A DNA stretch of 64,000 nucleotides from assembly GCA_015200025.1 (NCBI GenBank), contig CP054186.1, positions 2,740,001 to 2,804,000 on the forward strand, written 5' to 3'. A model generated the notes under the pieces. That model saw only the letters and a program-made list of their open reading frames with translations, had not been told where the DNA came from and did not search any database. A program made the position numbers and the translations under genes. Shown here one piece after another: positions 1 through 8,043 of this stretch; position 1 is the stretch's first letter; each line of letters begins with the position of its first letter. Origin of the DNA: Phycisphaeraceae bacterium. Its GTDB lineage: Bacteria; Planctomycetota; Phycisphaerae; Phycisphaerales; UBA1924.

Positions 1-219
1 CTTGGCCGCGTCCTTGGCCTGCCGGGCCGCTCCCGCCGCGTTCTGGGCGGCGACGTGCGTGGGGTAGGCCGCGTTCCACGCTTCCAGCGCCTTCATCAGC
101 GGCGTCAGGAGGTCGGGGTCCAACCCCTGGGCCTCGTAGAACTTCTTGACCGCCTCGTAGTAGTGGTTCGCGTAGGCGGCGAAGTCGCCGTCGGCTCGGG
201 GGATGCGCTGCTCGGGCAT
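1..219 (-). CDS. Hypothetical protein, N-terminal part, runs off the window
   Basis: The first 73 residues are visible, read leftward to the edge. They are acidic and helical, opening with MPEQRIPRADGDF and rich in Tyr, Ala and Glu. The ATG at 219 is chosen because a GGAG ribosome-binding sequence sits about nine bases upstream. From memory the opening resembles the N-terminus of small planctomycete or verrucomicrobial proteins that carry a fibronectin III domain further on, but that part is outside the window. The start lies 14 bases from the first unit of the 21-bp repeat array. Confidence 0.7.
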   Translation of the reverse strand, partial: MPEQRIPRADGDFAAYANHYYEAVKKFYEAQGLDPDLLTPLMKALEAWNAAYPTHVAAQNAAGAARQAKDAAK

Positions 220-232
220 GGCGGTTGTCTCC

Positions 233-431
233 GCGACCGTCCGCGCCCCTCGCACGAGCGTGCGAACCAGCCGGACGCCCGTTCCATCGACCGGAACAAC
301 CGTCCACTTCACTCGAACGCCCGTCCGAGCGTGATGCGCGGCAGTCCGCGCCTCCCGAACGCCCGTCCACATGGCAAGGACGCCCGTCCCGATCATCGGG
401 ACGGGCGTCCTTGTGGCCGGGACGGGCGCCG
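233..431. repeat. Degenerate tandem array with exact 21-bp phase
   Basis: A 10-bp core close to ACGCCCGTCC recurs at 233, 254, 275, 296, 317, 338, 359, 380, 401 and 422, every step exactly 21 bp, with 11 variable bases between cores. Most cores contain the dyad ACG-NN-CGT. The unit at 338 is the weakest (7 of 10) and the last unit is also degenerate. The array fills the spacer between the DUF326 gene and the gene starting at 219. A second array with the same phase lies at 18713-18890. No coding frame is credible here. The function is unknown; phased protein-binding sites are one possibility. Confidence 0.8.
376..412. terminator. Perfect 18-bp inverted repeat, possible terminator
   Basis: Bases 376-393 are the exact reverse complement of 395-412, leaving one central base. 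The transcript would form a very stable GC-rich hairpin on either strand. It lies inside the 21-bp array, 3' of the DUF326 gene. There is no U-tract, so it may be a factor-dependent terminator or simply a palindromic array segment. Confidence 0.5.
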
Positions 432-489
432 CGGGCGGGCACGGGCCGGGATCGGAAGGGTTCTGGGCGTCCGGGGCGGCCCGGTCGGT

Positions 490-846
490 TCAGGCGTGAG
501 CGCCCGCCATCCTCTCGCACGACTGGGCGCACTGGCGGCAGACCTTGGCGCACCGCGTCATCATCTCGTCGCCCTTGCCCAGCCGCTCGCACGACTCGGC
601 GCAGGCGTTGCAGATCTCGGCGCACTCGCGGCAGACGTGGGCGCTGTGGTGCGAGGAGCGGCCCATGAAGCACGCGGCCAGGGCGCAGATCTCGGCGCAG
701 TCGCGCATGAGGCCCTGGTGCTCGGGCGCGGCGTGCTCGCCCCCCATGTGGAGGCAGTGGTGCGAGCACTGGTTGCAGATGAGGGAGCACTCGCCGCAGG
801 TCTTCATGCAGTCGAGCATCTCTTTGGAGGGCATCATGTGGGGCAT
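490..846 (-). CDS. Four-helix bundle copper-binding protein (DUF326 family)
   Basis: A 118-residue protein with 18 cysteines, mostly as CxxC and CxxxC pairs along predicted helices (MKTCGEC, CAEICALAAC, CRECAEIC, CRQCAQSC), plus His and Met near the N-terminus. This is the pattern of DUF326/Csp-type copper storage proteins, where Cys lining a four-helix bundle bind Cu(I). No signal peptide is seen, so it is probably cytosolic. The start at 846 is preferred over an upstream extension because of the AGGAAA sequence just before it. It is divergent from the copper operon at 1064. A second family member is at 18236. Family assignment is firm; storage versus chaperone role is inference. Confidence 0.88.
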   Translation of the reverse strand: MPHMMPSKEMLDCMKTCGECSLICNQCSHHCLHMGGEHAAPEHQGLMRDCAEICALAACFMGRSSHHSAHVCRECAEICNACAESCERLGKGDEMMTRCAKVCRQCAQSCERMAGAHA

Positions 847-882
847 CGGTCGTTTCCTTTCGGGGATCAGGGCCTGCGCGGG

Positions 883-903
883 GATACACCCCCGCGGTGG
901 GTT
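883..903. promoter_or_regulatory. Possible degenerate CsoR-type site
   Basis: In the divergent spacer between the DUF326 gene and the 1064 gene, a C-run followed by a G-run after GATAC loosely resembles the better site at 18983. A GGTACCCCCT stretch follows within 15 bases. Symmetry is imperfect, so this is tentative. Confidence 0.25.
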
Positions 904-1063
904 GGGGGCGGACAGGTACCCCCTCAAGCAATATGGCGAGCTTCATTAGCCCAGCGTGAACGCCGGGCGGCGTTCGTCCTCATCGTCCGTCGAGCGCGGC
1001 CCGACGCCGGCTCGCGTCCGGTTGCGTCGTGCATCGTGTTCCATCTCTCCGAGGAGTCCCCAC

Positions 1064-1498
1064 ATGACCATCGTCACCCGATCCGCCGCCGTTGTGTTGC
1101 TCGCCGCCGCTGCCGCCATCGCGCTGGCGCAGGCCGGGGGCCAGCCCGCGGCCTCTCCCGCCCACGAGGCCTCGGCGAGCGCCGCGGCGCGGCTGGCCGC
1201 CGCCGAGAAGGCGTGCAAGATGCTGCACGACCTGGACGACGGCTCGCCGATCGCGCACCAGACGCCCGAGCACTCGTACCTCTGGTCCCTGCGGCGCTTC
1301 GAGGCCCAGCGCGACGTCGAGCTCGCCAAGGACCACGGCGTGGCCGCGGCCCGGCGGCACCTGGACCACGTCCGGGCGCTGGCCGCCAAGGTCGCGGGCG
1401 CGAACGCCAAGGGCGCGTTCTCAACGTTCGACGTCGCCGCCACCGAGTACTACGTCGCCGAGGCCGAGGAACTCCTCGCCAAGGCCCGGGCCAAGTGA
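1064..1498 (+). CDS. Secreted hypothetical protein, first gene of copper operon
   Basis: A 144-residue protein with an N-terminal signal peptide (MTIVTRSAAVVLLAA, then an Ala-rich stretch ending near ALAQA). The mature part is helical and charged, with a single Cys in KACKMLHDLDD and a few His residues (HQTPEHSYL). I do not recognise a family. The ATG at 1064 is supported by GAGGAG nine bases upstream. The next gene, heme oxygenase, begins 57 bases later on the same strand. Its position at the head of a copper-related operon suggests a periplasmic role, which is context-based inference. Confidence 0.7.
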   Translation: MTIVTRSAAVVLLAAAAAIALAQAGGQPAASPAHEASASAAARLAAAEKACKMLHDLDDGSPIAHQTPEHSYLWSLRRFEAQRDVELAKDHGVAAARRHLDHVRALAAKVAGANAKGAFSTFDVAATEYYVAEAEELLAKARAK

Positions 1499-1555
1499 GC
1501 CGCGCGTTTTCCCGCTGACCGATTGCCCAGTCCCCCGCACGCAGGAGCACACGCC

Positions 1556-2320
1556 ATGATCGACCACCGCACGTCCCACTCTCCCGACCGCGTTCCCAAG
1601 CCGCTCTCGGAGCGCCTTAAGGCCGAGACCCGCGCCGACCACTCCCGCGCCGAGACGCACCCGCTCATGGCCGCGATGGTCTCGGGCCGGATCGACCGCG
1701 CCACGTACGCCCGCTACCTCGGGCAGATGCGGCACGTCCACGCCACCCTCGACGCCGCCCTGCGGGCCGGGGCCCAGAAGCACGGGGCCCTGGCCGTCGT
1801 CGTGCGCGAGCAGTACCTGCACGAGCCGGCCATCCGGGCGGACCTGGCGACCCTGGGCGAGCGGGCGGAGGACCATCCGCCGCTGCCGGCCACGCGCCTC
1901 TTCTGCGGTCGGATCAGCGCCCTGGCCGAGGACGACGCGGTGGCGCTGCTGGGCACGTTCTACGTGCTGGAGGGCTCGACCAACGGCGGGCGGTTCATCG
2001 CCCCGGCGGTGCGCAAGGCCCTGGGCCTGCCCGCCGCGGGAGGGCCGGGCTCCGGCACCGAGTACTTCGAGCCCCACGGCGAACGCCAGCGCGAGCGCTG
2101 GTCGTACTTCAAGGCCGCGCTCGACATCCTGACCCTGCCCGCCTCCGAGTGCGACCTGATTGTCGCGGTCGCCGTCGACGCCTTCCGGGGCGTGCACGAC
2201 ATCTTCGAGGATCTGATGCACCCGCCCGCGTCGAGTCGCGGCGATCCGTCGCGGCCCGGGCCGATCGTGGAGTTCCCCGCGCGGGCGGGGGAGGAGGCGC
2301 CGACGCACCCTACCGAGTAA
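1556..2320 (+). CDS. Biliverdin-producing heme oxygenase
   Basis: A 254-residue protein with heme oxygenase hallmarks: a proximal histidine region near residue 29 (TRADHSRAE) and the glycine-bearing distal helix VLEGSTNGGRFI near residue 138. The family cleaves heme to biliverdin, CO and Fe(II) using NADPH-derived electrons. No signal peptide is seen, so the enzyme is cytosolic. The ATG at 1556 follows CAGGAG. Its presence in a copper operon is unusual; it may release iron from heme damaged by copper, or serve the nearby cytochromes. An electron donor could be the diaphorase at 10479, though that is speculative. Confidence 0.85.
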   Translation: MIDHRTSHSPDRVPKPLSERLKAETRADHSRAETHPLMAAMVSGRIDRATYARYLGQMRHVHATLDAALRAGAQKHGALAVVVREQYLHEPAIRADLATLGERAEDHPPLPATRLFCGRISALAEDDAVALLGTFYVLEGSTNGGRFIAPAVRKALGLPAAGGPGSGTEYFEPHGERQRERWSYFKAALDILTLPASECDLIVAVAVDAFRGVHDIFEDLMHPPASSRGDPSRPGPIVEFPARAGEEAPTHPTE

Positions 2321-2428
2321 GGACGCAGCCGCGGCGTGCGCGGCCAAACACCCGCCCGGGCGTTCACGTTGTCCGCCCCGAGCATCGTCCATCCGATCGT
2401 TCCATTCATCATTTCAAGGAGTTCTGAC

Positions 2429-4381
2429 ATGAAAAGCACGAAGCATTCCAACCTGTTCCTCTCTCTCGCCGCGGGCCTGGCCCTCTCGGCAGCCGCTCCC
2501 GCGCTGGCGCAGCACGGCCACGGCAAGGACGACGGACACGGCCAGTCCGGGCACAAGGACGACGGCCACGCGCACGGCGAGGTCGCCAAGGCGGGGTCGT
2601 TCGCCGACGCGGTGAATCGCATCGCCGCCGATATCAAGGCGATGGACACGGCCTTGGCGGGCGGTTCCATCTCGGGCGTTTCGGACAAGGCCAACGCCGT
2701 CGCCACGCTCGCCAAGACCCTCGGGGCGCTGTCGCTCGCCAAGGACAGCGGCGTGCCGCGCGAGAAGGTCAAGGAGATCAATGCCGCCAGCAAGGAACTC
2801 GCCGAGGCGGCCGACAACCTGCACAACATCGCCGACGCGGGCGACCTGGCCAAGAGCAAGGCGGCGTTCGCGCCGGTGAAGGCGGCGGCAGCGAAGGTCG
2901 CCGCGCTCGCGCCCGCCCCCCCCGCGACGGCGGACGGGCACGACCAAGGCCACGGGCACGAGACCACCGCACCGACTCACAGCGTCACGGTGACCGCCGA
3001 AGGTGGCAAGGCCATCGAAGCGGGCAAGGCGGCGGCCATGATCTTCTCCCTCAAGGACGCCAAGGGCGAGCCCGTCAAGGACCTGGACATCGTCCACGAA
3101 AGGCCGTTGCACCTGCTGGTGGTGAGCAAGGACCTCTCGTGGTTCGCGCACGAGCACCCGAAGCGCCGCGCCGATGGTATGTTTGTTCAGCCCATCACCT
3201 TCCCCGCCGGGGGCGAGTACACGCTCTACTTCGACTTCACGCCCAAGGGCTCGCCGCAGCAGGTGGTGCCGGTGAAGGTGACGGCGAGCGGCACGCCCAA
3301 GGCCGCCGTGCCGCTGGCGGTTGATGCCGACAAGCCCAAGACCATCGACGGCTTCACGGTCGCGCTCGACACCGGGGGCGCCGTCAAGGCCGGTGGCGCG
3401 GCGCACCTGGTGTTCACGGTCACCAAGGACGGCAAGCCCGTGACCACGCTCCGCCCGTACCTGGGCGCGATGGGGCACCTGGTCATCATCAGCCAGGACG
3501 GGACGCAGTTTGTCCACGCGCATCCGCACGAAGGCGGCGAGCACGGCGAGGGACACGGCGCGGGCGGGCATGATGCCCATGGGGGGGGCGGTGGGCACGG
3601 TGAGGGCGCGAAGAAGGACGAGCACACGGGGGGAGCGGGTCACGGTGGCGCAGCGCCCAAGGCAGCGGACGCGGGCAAGGGCATGGGCGGTCCCAAGGTG
3701 GACTTCGAGGCCCACTTCAAGCAGCCGGGAATCTACAGGGCTTGGGGCCAGTTCAACGTGGGCACCGCTGAGAAGGAGCAGGTCTTGACCGTGCCCTTCA
3801 CCTTCACCGTCGAGAAGGGTGCGGCGGACGGCCACGGGGAGAGACACGGCGCGGCCCCGGCGAACACCGTCTGCCCAATCACCGCCGACGCGGCGGATGC
3901 CAAGATCACCCGCGATTTCAAGGGCCAGGCCGTCGCCTTCCACGATGCGGCCTCCGCCGCCAAGTGGGACGCGATGAGCGACACCGACCGCATGAGCAAG
4001 TTCGTCGCCGCGATCGCGGCCTCTTCGGCCAAGGGTGGACATGATGGCGACGACGCCATGCCCGCGGGCGTGGACGCCGACGAGGAGCGCGCGCTCTACC
4101 TGACACCCGGCGGCATCTATACGGAGGCCGACATCCGGGCCAATGGCTCCATGACCGCGAGCGACAAGTACAGGGGAAAGATGGCCAAGCACGACATGAA
4201 GCCCAAGACCGGGGACAAGATCTGCCCGATCACGATGACCAAGGCCAACCCCAAGTTCACGTGGATCATCGGAGGCAAGACCTACGAGTTCTGCTGCCCG
4301 CCGTGCATCGACGAGTACGTGCTGCTCGCCAAGACCTCGCCCAAGGAGGTCCTTGATCCCAGCGAGTACGTGAAGAAGTGA
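2429..4381 (+). CDS. Large secreted His-rich metal-binding protein with YHS-like C-terminus
   Basis: A 650-residue exported protein. After a signal peptide (cleavage near ALAQ) comes a His/Asp/Gly-rich stretch to about residue 50, then a helical segment to about 160. Two beta-rich segments (about 185-300 and 305-380) resemble YtkA-like or similar periplasmic metal domains. A second His/Gly-rich linker (about 365-430) is followed by CPIT-type motifs and a final YHS/TRASH-like module with KICPIT and FCCPPC near residues 605-635. The architecture suggests periplasmic copper sequestration or transfer. The ATG follows AAGGAG. Overall function is inferred from composition and neighbours. Confidence 0.75.
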   Translation: MKSTKHSNLFLSLAAGLALSAAAPALAQHGHGKDDGHGQSGHKDDGHAHGEVAKAGSFADAVNRIAADIKAMDTALAGGSISGVSDKANAVATLAKTLGALSLAKDSGVPREKVKEINAASKELAEAADNLHNIADAGDLAKSKAAFAPVKAAAAKVAALAPAPPATADGHDQGHGHETTAPTHSVTVTAEGGKAIEAGKAAAMIFSLKDAKGEPVKDLDIVHERPLHLLVVSKDLSWFAHEHPKRRADGMFVQPITFPAGGEYTLYFDFTPKGSPQQVVPVKVTASGTPKAAVPLAVDADKPKTIDGFTVALDTGGAVKAGGAAHLVFTVTKDGKPVTTLRPYLGAMGHLVIISQDGTQFVHAHPHEGGEHGEGHGAGGHDAHGGGGGHGEGAKKDEHTGGAGHGGAAPKAADAGKGMGGPKVDFEAHFKQPGIYRAWGQFNVGTAEKEQVLTVPFTFTVEKGAADGHGERHGAAPANTVCPITADAADAKITRDFKGQAVAFHDAASAAKWDAMSDTDRMSKFVAAIAASSAKGGHDGDDAMPAGVDADEERALYLTPGGIYTEADIRANGSMTASDKYRGKMAKHDMKPKTGDKICPITMTKANPKFTWIIGGKTYEFCCPPCIDEYVLLAKTSPKEVLDPSEYVKK

Positions 4382-4495
4382 TCGTCTCCGCCGCGGTGCG
4401 CGAGAGCCAGCGCGGCGGCATCCCGTGTACCCACACCGATGGGCCTCCCATCGTTCATTCAACAGTCCCAATCCACGTTTCCCGGAGTCAGATCC

Positions 4496-5302
4496 ATGAA
4501 GAAAGCCCCCGTCTTGTTCATCCGTCCACTCGCCGCGCTCGTTCTCGGCGGTGGAATCATCAGCGCCGCCGCCTGGGCGGCGCAGCCCCAGCCGCCAGCC
4601 GCTACGCCCACGCAACCCGCCGCATCAGCACCGGCCCAAGGTGCGCCTAAGCCCGTCAACAAACTCTGCCCGATCATGGAGAACGAGGTGGACGCCGAAT
4701 CGCCCACGCGCCAGTTCAAGGGCGTGACTATCGGCTTCTGCTGCCCCGGCTGCGATCGCAAGTGGGACCGCAAGTCCGACGAGGCGAAGATGGCGCTCCT
4801 GACCAAGATGGCCCCGGAAGCGGTCGCGGCGATCAACGCGGCAAGCAACCCGGCACTGAAGGTCGCGCGCGACTACATCGCCGCGTGCGGCAAGGCCGAC
4901 GTGACGGCCCTCGACGCACTCTTCCTGGACAGGGGCCGCGCGACGGTGAGCGAAAACGCGGGCGATGAGGGGACGTGGGAGACCTACCGGGATCGCCACC
5001 TGCTGCCCGAACTCAAGGAGATGCCCGGCTTCGTCATGACCGTGGCGAAGGAGGACGTGCAGACCTTCGGCACGACCTCGATCGTCCGGCAGATCGGCTC
5101 GTTCACCGTGCCCGACCCCAACCACCCCGACGCGCCTCGGAAGTTCTTCGCCGCCGTGACCTATGTCGTGGTGGACGACAGCGGCACGCCCAGGATCGCG
5201 CACCTGCACTGGTCGAGCCGGGCGGAGAAGAAACCCGCCGCCGACGCCTCCGCGAAGCCCGAGACCGGGCATGGCGCGAGCGGCGGCCACGAGCACAAGT
5301 AA
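4496..5302 (+). CDS. Secreted YHS-like / NTF2-like protein
   Basis: A 268-residue exported protein. The signal peptide is followed by a Pro/Ala linker and a YHS/TRASH-like module with KLCPIM and GFCCPGC motifs (about residues 58-85), related to the end of the preceding protein. The C-terminal half (about 115-245) looks like an NTF2/SnoaL-type cone: ARDYIAACGKADVTALDALF at the start, and strands ending in HLHWS. A His-rich tail closes it. A metal-binding module joined to a small ligand-binding fold is plausible, but no substrate can be named. It is in the same operon as the genes on either side. Confidence 0.7.
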   Translation: MKKAPVLFIRPLAALVLGGGIISAAAWAAQPQPPAATPTQPAASAPAQGAPKPVNKLCPIMENEVDAESPTRQFKGVTIGFCCPGCDRKWDRKSDEAKMALLTKMAPEAVAAINAASNPALKVARDYIAACGKADVTALDALFLDRGRATVSENAGDEGTWETYRDRHLLPELKEMPGFVMTVAKEDVQTFGTTSIVRQIGSFTVPDPNHPDAPRKFFAAVTYVVVDDSGTPRIAHLHWSSRAEKKPAADASAKPETGHGASGGHEHK

Positions 5303-5348
5303 TCGCAACCACCGTCCCGCTCCGCCGACGCGGCGTGGGACGCTTCCG

Positions 5349-5390
5349 CGAGCCAAGGTCGGCCGAACGGTTCGGCGAGCCGAGGTTGGC
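5349..5390. repeat. Short direct repeat in intergenic spacer
   Basis: Two 15-bp copies beginning CGAGCC and ending GGC, differing at two bases, start at 5349 and 5376 (27-bp spacing). They lie between the NTF2-like gene and the CxxC lipoprotein gene. Function is unknown. Confidence 0.45.
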
Positions 5391-5410
5391 TTTCCTCAGG
5401 AGATTCTCAC

Positions 5411-5749
5411 ATGATGTTCCCACGTCCCACCGTCCTCACCTCCATGCTCTCCATGACCGCCATCTTGTTCGCCGGTGGATGCACCACGGACAAGCACACC
5501 ATGACACCGGCCCAGCCGGGGCAGGTCTCGGTCTGCACCAAGTGCTATGACGAGATCGCCAAGGTGCGCGGTTCGTACAACCCTCGAACAGGTCAGCGAT
5601 TCGACCACACGATCAAGACGCACCGCTGCGACGAGTGCAAGAGTGACATGAGCATCTATGAGCAAGGCGGCGTGCTCAAAGTCCGCTGCGCGTCGTGCGC
5701 ACCCGAGGGTGTGGACTGCGACCGGTGCATGCCTCGCGCCGCCAAGTAA
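5411..5749 (+). CDS. Lipoprotein with multiple CxxC motifs (copy 1)
   Basis: A 112-residue lipoprotein with lipobox LFAGGC. The mature protein carries paired metal-site motifs: CTKCYDEI, CDECKSDMSIYEQ, CASCAPEGVDCDRC. The pattern CxxC - CxxC - IYEQ - CxxCAPEGVDCDxC is shared with the protein at 13938, so the two are paralogs in the same island. The eight Cys suggest one or two zinc or copper sites on the outer face of a membrane. I know no characterised homolog. The ATG follows AGGAGA. Confidence 0.75.
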   Translation: MMFPRPTVLTSMLSMTAILFAGGCTTDKHTMTPAQPGQVSVCTKCYDEIAKVRGSYNPRTGQRFDHTIKTHRCDECKSDMSIYEQGGVLKVRCASCAPEGVDCDRCMPRAAK

Positions 5750-5797
5750 GTGCTCCCGTCCCGCTGCTCTTCCGCCGCTCCCCCGGAGACTCCGTTC

Positions 5798-7243
5798 ATG
5801 ACCTGCCATGCTCTGTCTGTCACCCATCACTTCTCTCGCATAGTTGCCACCACGGCGCTCGCACTGGTCGCGTTCGCTGGCGGCTGCGCCTCGCTCGACC
5901 CGTCTACGGATCTGCGGCGAGCGGGGGCGGTCGTCGCGGATCGGTCCGGCCTGCCCGTGGACTGGACGGTGCCGTGGGCAGACCGGAACCCGCCCTGGGA
6001 CGGCAGGTCGCCGCTATCAATGGAGCAGGCGGCGACCACCGCGCTGATGAACAACCGGGCTCTTCGAACCCAGGTCGAGCAGATCGCTGCCGGGAGAGCG
6101 GATCTCGTCCAGGCCGGGCTGCTGCCCAACCCGGTCCTCGCGCTGGCGCTGCGGTTCCCGGTGGATCCCGTCGCGGGATACTCGCAGGTCGGCGCGACCG
6201 TCGTCCAGGATCTGGTCTCCCTGTGGCTGCGCCCAAGCCGCATCCGCGCAGCGGACGCCCGGCTCAACGAAACCGTGTTGACGGTGTCGGATTCGGCGCT
6301 CCGTCTGGTGGCCGACGTGAAAACATCCCACGCGCAGGTGGTCTTCGGTCAGCGGGCGGTGGCGCTCACACATGAGAACATCGCAATGGTCGAGCGCTCG
6401 ATCCAGGCGCTCCAAGACCGTGTGCGGGGCGGAGAGGGCACGCCCCTCGACCCGAACCGAGCGAGGCAGCAACTCCTGTCGTTGCGAGCGGACTTGGCGT
6501 TGCAGGAACGGGAACTGGCCAAGGAGAAGCGGAGACTGCTGCTGCTGATCGGACACGCGGGCGAGGATGCGGCATGGACGGCCGCGGAAGAACACTACGA
6601 CGACCATCCTGTTCATCGGCCGCAGTTGCCAACGGGGCTCGACGAATCGGCCGTTGTGGTACTGGCGACGAGTCAGCGGCTTGACGTAGCCGCCGCTCGC
6701 GCGGTCGTGCAGGCCCGTGCGGCGGAGCTGACCGAGCAGGAACGGAGCCGCATCAAGAGCCTCGGCCTCGGCGTTGCCTTTGAGCAGACCGAGGACAAGG
6801 CGCGGTTCGTCGGCCCGGACGTCGAGGTCGCGATCCCCATCTTCGATCTGAACCAGGCCCAGATCGCAAAGGCGGGCTCGCTCGCGCGGGCCTCGCTGGC
6901 CGCGTACGAGGACACCATCCAGCGCGCCGTGGCAGCCGCCCGTGTCGCCTTTGTCGAGGCGCGAAGCACCGGGGCGATCGCGGCGGAGTTCCGCCGCGAC
7001 CTGATCGCGCTGGCCGAGACGAACCTTGAGCTGGCGTCCAGGTCGGTGGCCGCGGGCCAGGACGATGTTACGGTGCTCCTCGAATCGCAGCGCGCCGTCA
7101 TCGAGGCAAGGATCCGCCTCAACGAACTGGAGCGGGATGCGGCACTTGCGCGGATCGAACTCGAGTTCGCGGTCGGGGGCCGGCTCTCGGGAACAGAAGA
7201 TCGCGAGGTGTCTCCGCCTCCAGTCGAAGGCGGTGGCCCGTGA
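5798..7243 (+). CDS. TolC/CusC-family outer membrane efflux lipoprotein
   Basis: A 481-residue protein with a lipoprotein-type signal (FAGGC) and two related helical halves typical of outer membrane factors. The first half includes ARADLVQAGLLPNPVLALA and the second VEVAIPIFDLNQAQIAKA. This family forms the trimeric outer membrane duct of RND tripartite pumps. No RND pump or membrane fusion protein is in the window, so its partner must lie elsewhere or be unusual. A second, diverged TolC-type gene is at 14680. It is the last gene of the 1064-7243 operon and is convergent with the Rrf2 gene. Confidence 0.85.
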   Translation: MTCHALSVTHHFSRIVATTALALVAFAGGCASLDPSTDLRRAGAVVADRSGLPVDWTVPWADRNPPWDGRSPLSMEQAATTALMNNRALRTQVEQIAAGRADLVQAGLLPNPVLALALRFPVDPVAGYSQVGATVVQDLVSLWLRPSRIRAADARLNETVLTVSDSALRLVADVKTSHAQVVFGQRAVALTHENIAMVERSIQALQDRVRGGEGTPLDPNRARQQLLSLRADLALQERELAKEKRRLLLLIGHAGEDAAWTAAEEHYDDHPVHRPQLPTGLDESAVVVLATSQRLDVAAARAVVQARAAELTEQERSRIKSLGLGVAFEQTEDKARFVGPDVEVAIPIFDLNQAQIAKAGSLARASLAAYEDTIQRAVAAARVAFVEARSTGAIAAEFRRDLIALAETNLELASRSVAAGQDDVTVLLESQRAVIEARIRLNELERDAALARIELEFAVGGRLSGTEDREVSPPPVEGGGP

Positions 7244-7287
7244 TCACGCTACCCCTGTATCACGCAATGCCAGCCAGCATTGGCGAC

Positions 7288-7767
7288 TCACTTCTTCGCT
7301 CGACGTGCTCGTGCGGAGCGACCCTTCGGGGTGATCGCTTTCGTCTTTCCGTCGTGACAAAGGTGCGAGAGCATCAGCGACGAGACGTCCGCCATCGTCG
7401 TGCCCTTGAGGAACTCGATCTGCTTGTGGTGCATCGCCATGCACGGGCACCCGGGCGGGCACGCGCCGTCCGCGGCGCAGTGGCCGAACCCGAACATGCA
7501 GCGGCACTCAACTACCGGATCGTCCAGGAGCACGCACAGGTCGTACATCGTGATGCTCGACGCCGGCCTGGCGAGTTCGACTCCACCGCCGACCCCTCGC
7601 CGGGTCTTGACGAGCTTCTTGCGGGCCAGTGCATAGATCACCTTGGCCAACGTCGGCTTGGAAATCCCTGTTCGCTCGGCGATCTGCGGGATCTGAAGCC
7701 CACCTTCTCCGGCCCGGGCGATGAGCCCCAGACAGGTCGCGGCAACTCCAACCTGTCGAGTGAGCAT
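7288..7767 (-). CDS. Rrf2-family transcriptional regulator with cysteine cluster
   Basis: A 159-residue winged-helix regulator. The recognition region reads IPQIAERTGISKPTLAKVIYALARKKLVKTRRGVGGG, typical of Rrf2 proteins (IscR, NsrR, RsrR). A cluster CRCMFGFGHC, CPPGCPC follows the wing and supplies six Cys and some His, more than the usual three. It could bind an Fe-S cluster or copper. Start 7767 is chosen over upstream in-frame codons because AGGAAT stands correctly before it. Divergent from the Met-rich gene at 8044, it probably controls that operon through the site at 7955-7982. Confidence 0.85.
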   Translation of the reverse strand: MLTRQVGVAATCLGLIARAGEGGLQIPQIAERTGISKPTLAKVIYALARKKLVKTRRGVGGGVELARPASSITMYDLCVLLDDPVVECRCMFGFGHCAADGACPPGCPCMAMHHKQIEFLKGTTMADVSSLMLSHLCHDGKTKAITPKGRSARARRAKK

Positions 7768-7943
7768 CGGGGATTCCTGACGGGCCTTGCGGCTGCTGGG
7801 GGTTCGCGGCTGGTTCGAGTACGACAAGGCCATCGTATCGGCGTTCTGTTGGCGGGTTCTGTCCGTCACGGCGCTTCCGCGTCCCGCACCTGTGGCGAGG
7901 CCCGTCGCCTTTCCCAGTTCCAGGGCGCGAACTTCCGGGGCGT

Positions 7944-7982
7944 CTTGACGGTATACATCCAAAGAGGATATGCTATGGATGT
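7944..7982 (+). promoter_or_regulatory. Promoter with overlapping inverted repeat, likely Rrf2 operator
   Basis: A TTGACG hexamer at 7944-7949 and TATGCT at 7969-7974 form a plausible promoter for the 8044 operon, with a 19-base spacer that is slightly long. Overlapping it, ACATCCA at 7955-7961 is exactly inverted as TGGATGT at 7976-7982. An operator across the -10 region would give repression by the divergently encoded Rrf2 protein. The assignment rests on position and symmetry only. Confidence 0.55.
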
Positions 7983-8043
7983 TTGACACAGCCACCACGC
8001 CTTCGTCTGCTCAGCCAGTCGCCTCTCGAAAAGGAGATCACAC

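Noticed and set aside
55..1518. Long plus-strand ORF across the 5' spacer and DUF326 gene
   Set aside because: Arg/Pro/Gly-rich shadow of the GC-rich 21-bp array and the minus-strand Cys-rich gene, with no ribosome-binding sequence.
5798..7243. A CusCBA-type efflux operon
   Set aside because: Only the outer membrane component is present, without CusA or CusB.
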